A stretch of DNA of 43,013 nucleotides from Elusimicrobiota bacterium (GTDB lineage Bacteria > Elusimicrobiota > Elusimicrobia > UBA1565 > UBA9628): the NCBI GenBank assembly GCA_028868375.1, contig JAGWUP010000017.1, positions 1 through 43,013 of the forward strand, read 5' to 3'. The notes below the pieces were generated by a model. The model was given only the letters and a program-made list of their open reading frames with translations, was not told the origin of the DNA and searched no databases. The position numbers and the translations under genes were made by a program. Numbering within the stretch: position 1 is the first letter of the stretch; each line of letters starts with the position of its first letter. Of this stretch, positions 27,823-34,486 are shown one piece after another.

Positions 27823-30746
27823 GCGCCGTTGTTGCCCACCTTGATCTCGAAAGCCGCTCGACCTGCGACCTCAAGACCGCCGGCCTCTACCGCTATTGGC
27901 AGGACCCGGAGACTGAGGTGCTGGTCGTGCGGTGGCGCATCGGCGACGGCGAGGTGGGGGAGTGGGTGGCCGGACAGGGCGACAGCCTGCACATCCGCGC
28001 CTACCTGTTCGTGAACCATATCCTCGGCGGTGGGGTTGTAGTGGGGCATAACATCGCCTTTGACCGCGAGGGCTGGAACACCTACCTGTGCGACCGCTTT
28101 CCCCTCCCCAAGATTGCCATTGAGCAATGCGATGACACCATGGCCCGCTGCGCGGCGATTGCGCTGCCGCAGAGCCTTGAAGCCGCAGGCAAGGCACTCG
28201 GCCTCTCCATCCAGAAGGATGTCGAGGGCCACCGCTTGATGATGCGCATGTGCAAGCCGAAGAAGGCTCACCCTGATGGCCGCATTGAGTGGAACGAAAC
28301 GCCTGAGCAACTGGCGCGCCTCTCGGCCTATTGCGCCCAGGACGTTCTCTCCGAATGCGCCATCGACGCGGCGGTTCCTTCGCTCCCGGCCAGCGAGAAG
28401 CGCCTGTGGGTGCTTGACCAGAAGATCAACGCGCGCGGCGTGATGCTCGACATGCCGATGGTCGACAAGGCGCTGGCGGTGGCCGAGCGGGCGGCGCTGG
28501 CGGCCTCCGAAGAGATTTACGAGCTGACCGATGGCGAGGTGCAGCGCACCACTGAGACGAGCAAGATCGTCAAGTGGCTGAACGCCCGGGGCATCCCCGC
28601 CGAGAGCATCGCCAAGGGCGAGGTTGACGAACTGCTGATCCGCACCGACCTGTTCAGCGACGATACGGCGCGCAAGGTGATCGAGCTGCGCCGGGCCAGT
28701 GCCAAGTCCTCGGTGGCCAAGTACCGGGCGATGCAGCGCAGCGTGTGCCGGGATGGCCGCGTGCGCGGCACCCTCAACTACCACGGCGCCAGCACTGGCC
28801 GCTGGGCCGGCCGGCTGATCCAGCCGCAGAACCTGCCCCGCATCGGCGACTACAGCGCTGACGTGGGAGAGCTGCACGAGATCCTGCGCAGCTATGACGA
28901 CGAGACGGCCTTCGAGATCGCCAGGCTGTCATGGGAGAACCCACTGGAGATCCTGTCGCGGGCGCTGCGCTCAATGCTGATCGCCGCGCCGGGCCACAAG
29001 CTGATCGGCGGCGACTACAGCAACATCGAAGGCCGCGTGAACGCATGGCTGGCCGGTGAAGAATGGAAGGTGAAGGCCTTCGCCGACTTCGACGCCGGCA
29101 CCGGCCACGACCTCTACAAGCTGGCCTACGCCAAAGCCTTCGGCATCTCGCCCGACGCGGTGTCTAAGGACCAAAGGCAGCAAGGCAAGGTCATGGAGCT
29201 GGCGTGTTTCGGCCCTAGTACCCAAGTGTTGACCGATTGCGGGGTCTTGAGTATAACGGAGGTGGAACCACACCACAGACTATGGGACGGCGAGCAATGG
29301 GTAGCGCACCAAGGGGTGATAAACCGGGGGGTGAAACTGGTCGTGAACATCGACGGTACAGAAGTAACCCCGGATCATTTGATCAGAACGAAAGGAACTT
29401 GGAAGCCGGCAGGGCTACTCGCTATGTCGCCAAGCACGCTCCTTTCAGCGTTGGAGACCGGTTCGGAGAGCTTACGGTCGTGGGCAACGTCCTCGGCGCT
29501 AACGGGGGCGTCCTCAAAGTCGAGGTTCAGTGCTCGTGCGGCGCGCGTCCTCACACGGCCAGCGCAAACAATCTCCGCTCTGGCCGCACTACTCGGTGCA
29601 ATGCCTGCGCGAAGAAACAAGCAGGCCACTGGCGGAAGAATTTCTTTGGGTACGCAGACCTGGTTCAGGACACAGACACCCGCAGAAGGCTGCTCAACCG
29701 CATCTCCGCGTGCATCACGCGGTGCAGACCCGAGGGCCACGTCAATTACGGGCGTAGAGGAATACGCGTTCACGCCCCTTGGGCAGAAGGAGCTGCCGGA
29801 AGGAGGGCTTTCCTCTCGTATTTGGTCACGCTTGATGGGTGGGATGACGCATCGCTTGAACTCGACCGCATCGACACCAACGGGAACTACGAACCCGGCA
29901 ATCTCAGGTTCATCACCAAACGAGAGAACTTCAAAACTCGCCGAACGGTCAAAGGGCTACAAGCCCGTGTTGACGAACTGGAATTGCGTCTACGACATTG
30001 CACATGCGGGGCCGCGCAATCGGTTCACGATCATCACGAACAGCGGGGCGCTGGTAGTTCATAACTGCGGATACCAGGGGGGCGTGCGGGCCTTTCAGAA
30101 GATGGCCTCGAACTATGGGATGACCGTTTCTGATGACCGGGCCGACGAACTCAAGGTTGCGTGGCGCGAAGCCCACCCGGCCATCGTGGCGAGCTGGTAC
30201 GCGCTGCAAGACGCGGCGCTGGAGGCGGTGCGCAGCCCAGGCATGAAGGTGCCTTGCCTTGGCGGCAAGATCCAGTACCTCGTCGCGCGTGGCATCCTGT
30301 GGTGCCGGCTGCCGAGTGGCCGGGCGCTGGCCTACGTCGGCCCCCACATCGAGAGTGGCAAATGCAAGGCCTGCCACGGCACCGGCCGGCAGGAGGAAGA
30401 GGATTGCCCCGAATGCTGGGGTCGGGGCGAGGTCAAGGCGCGCGTGGCGTTCTACGGCCAGAACTCGATGACGAAGAAGTGGCAGAAGAACGCGCTCTAC
30501 GGGGGCCTCCAGTGTGAAAACGTGGTGCAGGCCATCGCGCGCGACGTGCTGGTCGAGGGGATGTTCAGGCTCGAAGAGGCGGGCTACCCTCTGATCCTGA
30601 CCGTCCACGACGAAAATATCTGCGAGGTGCTCGAGGGCTTCGGCAGCCCGGAAGAACTCGCGCGCCTCATGTCAATTGTGCCAGAGTGGGCAGCCGGGCT
30701 GCCGGTGGCCGTCAGTCCTTGGGAGGATACCCGGTATGTCAAGTAA
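27819..30746 (+). CDS. family A DNA polymerase precursor with intein
   Basis: A 975-residue precursor; ATG at 27819 overlaps the HNH stop. The N-terminal 3'-5' exonuclease has LDLES (Asp9, Glu11), VVGHNIAFDREGW and YCAQDVLSE. Polymerase motif A is IGGDYSNIEGR (Asp399), motif B is DQRQQGKVMELA + CGYQGGVRAFQ, and motif C is ILTVHDENI (His930-Asp931). Motif B is split by an intein, residues 463-749. Without it the mature enzyme is 688 residues, normal for a phage PolA. Between motifs B and C is a DnaJ-like cysteine cluster, CKACHGTGRQEEEDCPECWGRGE, a likely zinc-binding insertion. This is the replicative polymerase of the phage. Confidence 0.93.
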   Translation: MSAVVAHLDLESRSTCDLKTAGLYRYWQDPETEVLVVRWRIGDGEVGEWVAGQGDSLHIRAYLFVNHILGGGVVVGHNIAFDREGWNTYLCDRFPLPKIAIEQCDDTMARCAAIALPQSLEAAGKALGLSIQKDVEGHRLMMRMCKPKKAHPDGRIEWNETPEQLARLSAYCAQDVLSECAIDAAVPSLPASEKRLWVLDQKINARGVMLDMPMVDKALAVAERAALAASEEIYELTDGEVQRTTETSKIVKWLNARGIPAESIAKGEVDELLIRTDLFSDDTARKVIELRRASAKSSVAKYRAMQRSVCRDGRVRGTLNYHGASTGRWAGRLIQPQNLPRIGDYSADVGELHEILRSYDDETAFEIARLSWENPLEILSRALRSMLIAAPGHKLIGGDYSNIEGRVNAWLAGEEWKVKAFADFDAGTGHDLYKLAYAKAFGISPDAVSKDQRQQGKVMELACFGPSTQVLTDCGVLSITEVEPHHRLWDGEQWVAHQGVINRGVKLVVNIDGTEVTPDHLIRTKGTWKPAGLLAMSPSTLLSALETGSESLRSWATSSALTGASSKSRFSARAARVLTRPAQTISALAALLGAMPARRNKQATGGRISLGTQTWFRTQTPAEGCSTASPRASRGADPRATSITGVEEYAFTPLGQKELPEGGLSSRIWSRLMGGMTHRLNSTASTPTGTTNPAISGSSPNERTSKLAERSKGYKPVLTNWNCVYDIAHAGPRNRFTIITNSGALVVHNCGYQGGVRAFQKMASNYGMTVSDDRADELKVAWREAHPAIVASWYALQDAALEAVRSPGMKVPCLGGKIQYLVARGILWCRLPSGRALAYVGPHIESGKCKACHGTGRQEEEDCPECWGRGEVKARVAFYGQNSMTKKWQKNALYGGLQCENVVQAIARDVLVEGMFRLEEAGYPLILTVHDENICEVLEGFGSPEELARLMSIVPEWAAGLPVAVSPWEDTRYVK
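29205..30065 (+). mobile_element. intein in the DNA polymerase motif B
   Basis: A 287-residue intervening protein sequence. It starts at Cys1 (TGT at 29205), with block A CFGPSTQVLTDCGVLSI and block B GTEVTPDHLIRTKGTWKPAG (the TxxH motif TPDH). It ends with block F NCVYDIAHAGPRNRF and block G ALVVHN, with the extein Cys+1 (TGC at 30066). All residues for class 1 splicing are present. The middle (about 160 residues from MSPSTLLSALETG) reads as low-complexity Ser/Thr/Arg/Ala sequence, because the real message there is an HNH gene in another frame. Base use is less GC-biased than in the host gene. Confidence 0.92.
29399..30064 (+). CDS. HNH homing endonuclease encoded in an alternative frame inside the intein
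   Basis: A 221-residue protein if started at TTG 29399, which has AAAGGA 4 bases upstream; ATG 29282 or ATG 29297 are alternatives without a good site. It has GDRFGELTVVGNV, CSCGARPHTASANNLRSGRTTRCNACAKK (zinc-ribbon N-domain), GHVNYGRRGIRVHAPW and LELDRIDTNGNYEPGNLRFITKRENFKTRR (HNH core). A coiled-coil tail LQARVDELELRLRHCTCGA follows. This is the standard layout of a well-known phage HNH family. It is read one base behind the polymerase-intein frame. Its stop TAA (30062-30064) overlaps the last intein codons, so both frames are coding for about 660 bases. Confidence 0.87.
   Translation: MEAGRATRYVAKHAPFSVGDRFGELTVVGNVLGANGGVLKVEVQCSCGARPHTASANNLRSGRTTRCNACAKKQAGHWRKNFFGYADLVQDTDTRRRLLNRISACITRCRPEGHVNYGRRGIRVHAPWAEGAAGRRAFLSYLVTLDGWDDASLELDRIDTNGNYEPGNLRFITKRENFKTRRTVKGLQARVDELELRLRHCTCGAAQSVHDHHEQRGAGSS
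30723..30744 (+). repeat. 22-bp direct repeat, left copy
   Basis: Exact match to 31524-31545. It spans the end of the polymerase frame (EDTRYVK), the ribosome site (GAGGAT) and the start codon plus MSS of the PP-loop gene. Confidence 0.95.
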
Positions 30747-31515
30747 AATGCTGAAAAGAGACGATAGCGGGGTGCTGCATGTCGTGGCACTGAGCGGGGG
30801 GCATGACAGCACGGCCATGTCCTTTCTGCTCAAGAAGCGGGAGCCGAGGCCCTACAATTACGTCTGCACGCCTACGGGAGACGAGCTGCCGGCGATGTTC
30901 GCGTTCTGGCGTTGGCTCGGGAGCGACGCCGGCCTCGGCAGCCCCTTGGTCCCGATAATGGGCGGGTCGTTAAAGAATCTCGTTCGCCAAGAAGGGATGC
31001 TACCGAACTTTCGCGCCAGATTTTGTACGCGGGTGTTGAAGATAGAACCTTACCGGAAATTCCTGATGGAGCAGGCGGCGGTAGGTCCGGTTGTTTCGTA
31101 TGTGGGGTTGCGCGCGGACGAGCAAGGTCGCGCCGGCGGGGCGTATGCTGACATCGAGGGGGTGTCTATGAGGTTCCCGCTCAGAGAATGGGGGTTCGGC
31201 GAGAACGAAGTTCAGAGCGCGCTGGCGGATCTCGGCGTACAGTGCCCCCACCGGACAGACTGCGCGAGATGCTACCACCAACGCATCGGGGAATGGTACG
31301 AATTATGGAGGGATTTCCCCGAAGTGTTCGACGATGCCGTCGCCGACGAAGACGAGCGCGGCGCCACGTACCGCACCCCCGGCCGGGACTCTTGGCCCAG
31401 CAGCCTCCGCGAGATGCGGGAGAAGTTTCGGGCGGGGTTGATCCCCAAGACCAGCCTAGCCCGCATGGGCCGGGAACGCATGGCCGCCGGCGGCTGCCGT
31501 GTTTGTTCTATGTGA
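30736..31515 (+). CDS. PAPS-reductase-family PP-loop enzyme
   Basis: A 259-residue protein. ATG at 30736 lies 11 bases inside the polymerase end, with GGGAGGAT upstream. The PP-loop ATP-pyrophosphatase motif is ALSGGHDSTA (SGGxDS at 20-25). The other typical elements are TPTGDELPAMFAFWRWL, ARFCTRVLKIEPY and a C-terminal cysteine set (CPHRTDCARCYH; GCRVCSM). Family members activate substrates by adenylation: PAPS reductase, DndC-like sulphur transfer. Phage copies are suspected in DNA or nucleotide modification; the substrate here is unknown. A 22-bp repeat flanks the gene. Confidence 0.85.
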   Translation: MSSKMLKRDDSGVLHVVALSGGHDSTAMSFLLKKREPRPYNYVCTPTGDELPAMFAFWRWLGSDAGLGSPLVPIMGGSLKNLVRQEGMLPNFRARFCTRVLKIEPYRKFLMEQAAVGPVVSYVGLRADEQGRAGGAYADIEGVSMRFPLREWGFGENEVQSALADLGVQCPHRTDCARCYHQRIGEWYELWRDFPEVFDDAVADEDERGATYRTPGRDSWPSSLREMREKFRAGLIPKTSLARMGRERMAAGGCRVCSM

Positions 31516-31523
31516 TCGCGCAA

Positions 31524-31545
31524 GAGGATACCCGGTATGTCAAGT
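31524..31545 (+). repeat. 22-bp direct repeat, right copy
   Basis: Exact match to 30723-30744. Here it supplies the ribosome site and the start (ATG 31537, MSS) of the next gene. In a third frame it still reads QEDTRYVK-stop, like the polymerase C-terminus, which marks it as a remnant copy. Confidence 0.95.
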
Positions 31546-31785
31546 GAGATCCGCCCCCGCGCGCAGCAGCGCCTCTACGACACCCTCGCCAAGGGCGGTT
31601 CGTGGCACGTGTTCCATCTCTATTACGCCGTGCGCGGCAAGGTCTATGTCGGGAGTGAAGCCAAGTGCATGGGGAACATCGGGTCGCTGGTGCGGTGGTT
31701 CAACAAGCGGGAGGCGGATCTCGGGACCAAGCGCCGGATCATGCCGGGCGAGGAAGTCTACACCTACCGTCTGATCGAGGGTTGA
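31537..31785 (+). CDS. small hypothetical protein
   Basis: An 82-residue protein (MSSEIRPRAQQRLYDTLAKG), ATG at 31537 within the right 22-bp repeat, AGAGGAT upstream. Predicted mixed fold (WHVFHLYYAVRGKVYVGSEAKCMGNIGSLVRWFNKREADLG). Without the PP-loop gene it would directly follow the polymerase. No family recognised. Its stop overlaps a TTG of the next gene. Confidence 0.72.
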   Translation: MSSEIRPRAQQRLYDTLAKGGSWHVFHLYYAVRGKVYVGSEAKCMGNIGSLVRWFNKREADLGTKRRIMPGEEVYTYRLIEG

Positions 31786-31787
31786 CC

Positions 31788-33665
31788 GTGCGCGAGGCTG
31801 CGCTGGCGTGGGCCGCACGCGGGTTCAGGGTCTTTCGCTGCAAGCCGGGCCGCAAGGAGCCGGTGGCGTCGCGCTGGTTTGCGGAAGCGACCAGCAACCC
31901 GGAAGAGATTGAGCGCATGTGGGCGCGCGACTACAACGTGGGCGTGCTGTGCGACGACATGATCGTCGTCGATTGTGACGTTAAGCACGGCAAGCAGGGC
32001 CTCGCCTCCTTCATCGACCTTGAGCTGCCTGGCGACACGCTGGCGGTGAAGACGCCCACCGGCGGCGTCCACTTCTACCTCGCCGGCCCCAGCACCCGCA
32101 ACCGCGCGGAGATCGCGCCGGGCGTGGACATCCGCTCGGCCCATGGGTACGTGCTGGCGCCCGGATCGCGTCTCGCCCCCGGCGTCTACAACACCTGCCC
32201 GGCTGGCGGCGAATACGTGCTGTGGCAGGACGCAGAGATGCAGCCCTGCCCCCAAGAGTTCGTCGAGCGCATCGGCGCGCCGCGCGAGCGCCAGTCGTCG
32301 AACCCGCTGGTGGACCTCGACACCGAGGCGAACGTGGCGTTGGCCGTCGAGTATCTGGAGGACCAGGCCGAGCCGGCCATCGAAGGCTGCGGCGGCGACC
32401 AGACCACCTTTGCGGCCGCCTGCGGCGTGCGCGACTTCGGCATCTCCGAAGACCTGTGCTACGAGCTGATGCTCGACCACTACAACGACCGTTGCGCGCC
32501 GCCTTGGGAGCCCGACCACCTCAGGATCAAGGTCGAGAACGCCTACACCTACGCGCTGGGCCAGCCCGGCGCCAAGAGCCCCGGCCATCTGTTCGAGGGG
32601 GTGTCTGTGCCCGAGCCCGAATACCGCAAGCCCGCCGCGCCCAAGAGCGCCTGGATCCGGGCCGGCGACCCCGTGGTGTTCGACCGCCAGTGGCTGCTGT
32701 TCGACAAGCTGCCGCGCGTCGGCACCGCGCTGATGGTGGCACCGTCGAACGCCGGCAAGACGTTCCTGACGCTGGAGCTGGCCCGCGCACTGGCCACCGG
32801 AGAGACGTTCTTCGGGTCTGAGCCTGACGAGAAAGTCGGCACGATCATCTTGGCCGCCGAAGGCGTGGCCGGCCTCGGCTCGCGCATGTCCACGCTGGGC
32901 GACCTGCCCGTGGCGGCGCGCCCGGTCGGGCTGCTGTGCGACGAGAAGACCGTCGAGCGCCTGACCAAGGAGATCGCCGAGGAAGCCGAGCGCATGGAAC
33001 TGATGCACGGCACCCGCCTTGGCCTGATCGTCGTGGACACCTTGGCCGCCAGCGGCCTGCTCTCCGACGAGAACAGCAACACCGAATGCGCCAAGGCAGT
33101 GAAGGCGCTGGAGCGCTGGGCGATGCACTTTGGCTGCCTCGTGATGGCGACGCACCACCCGCCGAAGAACGGCAGCGGCGCCCGCGGCGCCTCGGCCCTG
33201 CACGCCGGCGTTGACACGGTGGTCGAGATCTTCCACGAGCCGGGCCGCGAAGTCCGCTACGTCGAATGCACCAAAAGCCGCGAGGCCCGCACGGGCAAGT
33301 GGGGCAGCTTCACCCTGATCCCGAGGACGATCGGCTTTGACAGCCGTGGCCGCGAGGTCACGACCTGCGAAGTGTCGATGGGCACTGAGACGAAAGTCGT
33401 AATCGGCAAGATGCCCAAGCACTACGACAGGTTCATCGAGGCGCTGGAGCACGCCCGCGTTGACGAGCAGATAGGCAAGCGGGAGAAGGTGCCGAAGGAG
33501 GCGGCGCGCGCGGCGTTCGGGCGCATTGTCCACTTCAAGGGGGGCACAGGCAGCGCGACCAATGCCTTCAAGGAATGCGTGGCCTGGGGCGAGAAGTCCG
33601 GCGGGCTGGAGATAATCATTGAGAATGGTCAGGAGTTCTTTTCTGACCAAGCAAAGGAGGAATGA
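31788..33665 (+). CDS. bifunctional prim-pol primase and AAA helicase
   Basis: A 625-residue protein. GTG at 31788 is preferred (GAGGG 6 bases upstream); TTG 31782 overlaps the previous stop. The N-terminal primase-polymerase (Prim-Pol, D5-type) has GFRVFRCKPGRKEP, NVGVLCDDMIVVDCDVKHG (catalytic DxD) and KTPTGGVHFYLAG. The C-terminal RecA/RepA-like ATPase has Walker A VAPSNAGKT (Lys324), Walker B LGLIVVDTLA (Asp417) and VMATHHPPKNG. It would prime and unwind at the fork for the PolA enzyme. Confidence 0.9.
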   Translation: MREAALAWAARGFRVFRCKPGRKEPVASRWFAEATSNPEEIERMWARDYNVGVLCDDMIVVDCDVKHGKQGLASFIDLELPGDTLAVKTPTGGVHFYLAGPSTRNRAEIAPGVDIRSAHGYVLAPGSRLAPGVYNTCPAGGEYVLWQDAEMQPCPQEFVERIGAPRERQSSNPLVDLDTEANVALAVEYLEDQAEPAIEGCGGDQTTFAAACGVRDFGISEDLCYELMLDHYNDRCAPPWEPDHLRIKVENAYTYALGQPGAKSPGHLFEGVSVPEPEYRKPAAPKSAWIRAGDPVVFDRQWLLFDKLPRVGTALMVAPSNAGKTFLTLELARALATGETFFGSEPDEKVGTIILAAEGVAGLGSRMSTLGDLPVAARPVGLLCDEKTVERLTKEIAEEAERMELMHGTRLGLIVVDTLAASGLLSDENSNTECAKAVKALERWAMHFGCLVMATHHPPKNGSGARGASALHAGVDTVVEIFHEPGREVRYVECTKSREARTGKWGSFTLIPRTIGFDSRGREVTTCEVSMGTETKVVIGKMPKHYDRFIEALEHARVDEQIGKREKVPKEAARAAFGRIVHFKGGTGSATNAFKECVAWGEKSGGLEIIIENGQEFFSDQAKEE

Positions 33666-33667
33666 CG

Positions 33668-34237
33668 ATGGCCAAGACTGACTACTATTGCCGCAAGCAC
33701 GGCCCGACATACGAGCCCAACTATGGTTGGGGGCCCGCCGGCCCCCGGTGCCGGGTCTGCTCGGGGGAGCACCAACAGCGCGTCGCCGGATGCGAGCTTC
33801 GCTTGCAGATTGCCGAGGATATGGCCGCTTCGGAGACGAAACCGGCCGGGGTGGTAGGAGCCCCCGCGCCAAAGCAGCCCGCGCCCATCGTCGATTTCCA
33901 GATCGCCGCCGACACCGCGAAATCGGAGACGAAACCGGCCGGGGCCACCGCACCCAAGCAGCCGGCCCTCGACGCCACCTTGGCCGAATGCGGCTCGCGC
34001 TATGGCGACTTCACTGACCACGCCCGCATCGTCGATGCCATGCTCGGCATCGCCGAGGGCAACTCGGCGCTGGGCCGCTTCTCGACGAGCTGGGAGAAGA
34101 TGAAGCCCCACCAGCGGCAGGCCCTCCGCGTCATTTTCGATAAGCTGGCACGAATTTTGAATGGGGACCCCGACTACGCCGACAACTGGCACGACTTGCA
34201 GGGCTACGCCAAACTGGTCGAGGACCGCCTCAACTGA
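33668..34237 (+). CDS. DUF6378 protein with N-terminal zinc finger and duplicated linker
   Basis: A 189-residue protein. ATG at 33668 fits the AAGGAGG spacing better than ATG 33662. N-terminus YCRKHGPTY...CRVCSGEH has four Cys/His that could bind zinc. Residues about 45-105 hold an internal duplication (SETKPAG...APKQPA twice). The C-terminal domain SRYGDFTDHARIVDAMLG...MKPHQRQALRVIFDKLARILNGDPDYADNWHDLQGYAKLVEDRL is the phage DUF6378 domain, function unknown. Bases 33880-33910 match the portal gene exactly. Last gene of the plus arm; it ends 8 bases into the converging minus gene. Confidence 0.85.
   Translation: MAKTDYYCRKHGPTYEPNYGWGPAGPRCRVCSGEHQQRVAGCELRLQIAEDMAASETKPAGVVGAPAPKQPAPIVDFQIAADTAKSETKPAGATAPKQPALDATLAECGSRYGDFTDHARIVDAMLGIAEGNSALGRFSTSWEKMKPHQRQALRVIFDKLARILNGDPDYADNWHDLQGYAKLVEDRLN
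33831..33944. repeat. 93-bp-period duplication inside the DUF6378 gene
   Basis: A 21-bp segment at 33831-33851 recurs exactly at 33924-33944; the surrounding sequence is also similar (QIAEDMAASETKPAG versus QIAADTAKSETKPAG). The segment between them includes the 31 bases shared with the portal gene. Confidence 0.8.
33880..33910 (+). repeat. 31-bp exact dispersed repeat shared with the portal gene (inverted copy at 11964-11994)
   Basis: The plus strand here equals the minus strand of 11964-11994 over 31 bases, extending to 36 with one mismatch. Both encode APIVDFQIAA in unrelated proteins, in the same codon phase. Confidence 0.9.
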
Positions 34238-34451
34238 ACAACTCGTCGGCAGGATCGCGCGCGTTCAGCTCGTCGAGCAACTGGCCGATCCTGTCGTTGT
34301 TCTTCTTGCGCAGCGCCCCCTCGTTTACGCGGGTGGTCGCAGTCAGCACCGCTGACATGATCGCCGTCTTGGTGGACAGGATCTTCGGGAAGTTCTTGTC
34401 CATCGGGTCGAGGTCAAGCGCCATGACCTGCTTGGCATGTGCAAGAGCCAT
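34230..34451 (-). CDS. small hypothetical protein at the end of the late arm
   Basis: At least 73 residues from ATG 34451: MALAHAKQVMALDLDPMDKN, then STKTAIMSAVLTATTRVNEGALRKKNNDRIGQLLDELNARDPADELFS. The preceding in-frame sequence (IPGLRDGIELLAANPAEFEGLLG) looks like part of the same protein but has no ATG/GTG/TTG start and overlaps the ATP-grasp gene, so the true start is uncertain (CTG or ATT starts possible). Helical. The terminal NDRIGQLLDEL could suit a small-terminase-like helix, but this is speculative. Stop codons of the two arms overlap here. Confidence 0.6.
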   Translation of the reverse strand: MALAHAKQVMALDLDPMDKNFPKILSTKTAIMSAVLTATTRVNEGALRKKNNDRIGQLLDELNARDPADELFS

Positions 34452-34486
34452 GCCAAGCAGGCCTTCGAACTCCGCCGGGTTGGCGG

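Noticed and set aside
29205-30065. Explanation of the intein region as a simple frameshift error
   Set aside because: Splicing blocks on both sides are in the polymerase frame and the filler contains no stop over about 160 codons. A single indel would have put block F/G out of frame, so two compensating errors would be needed. Resequencing is still worthwhile.
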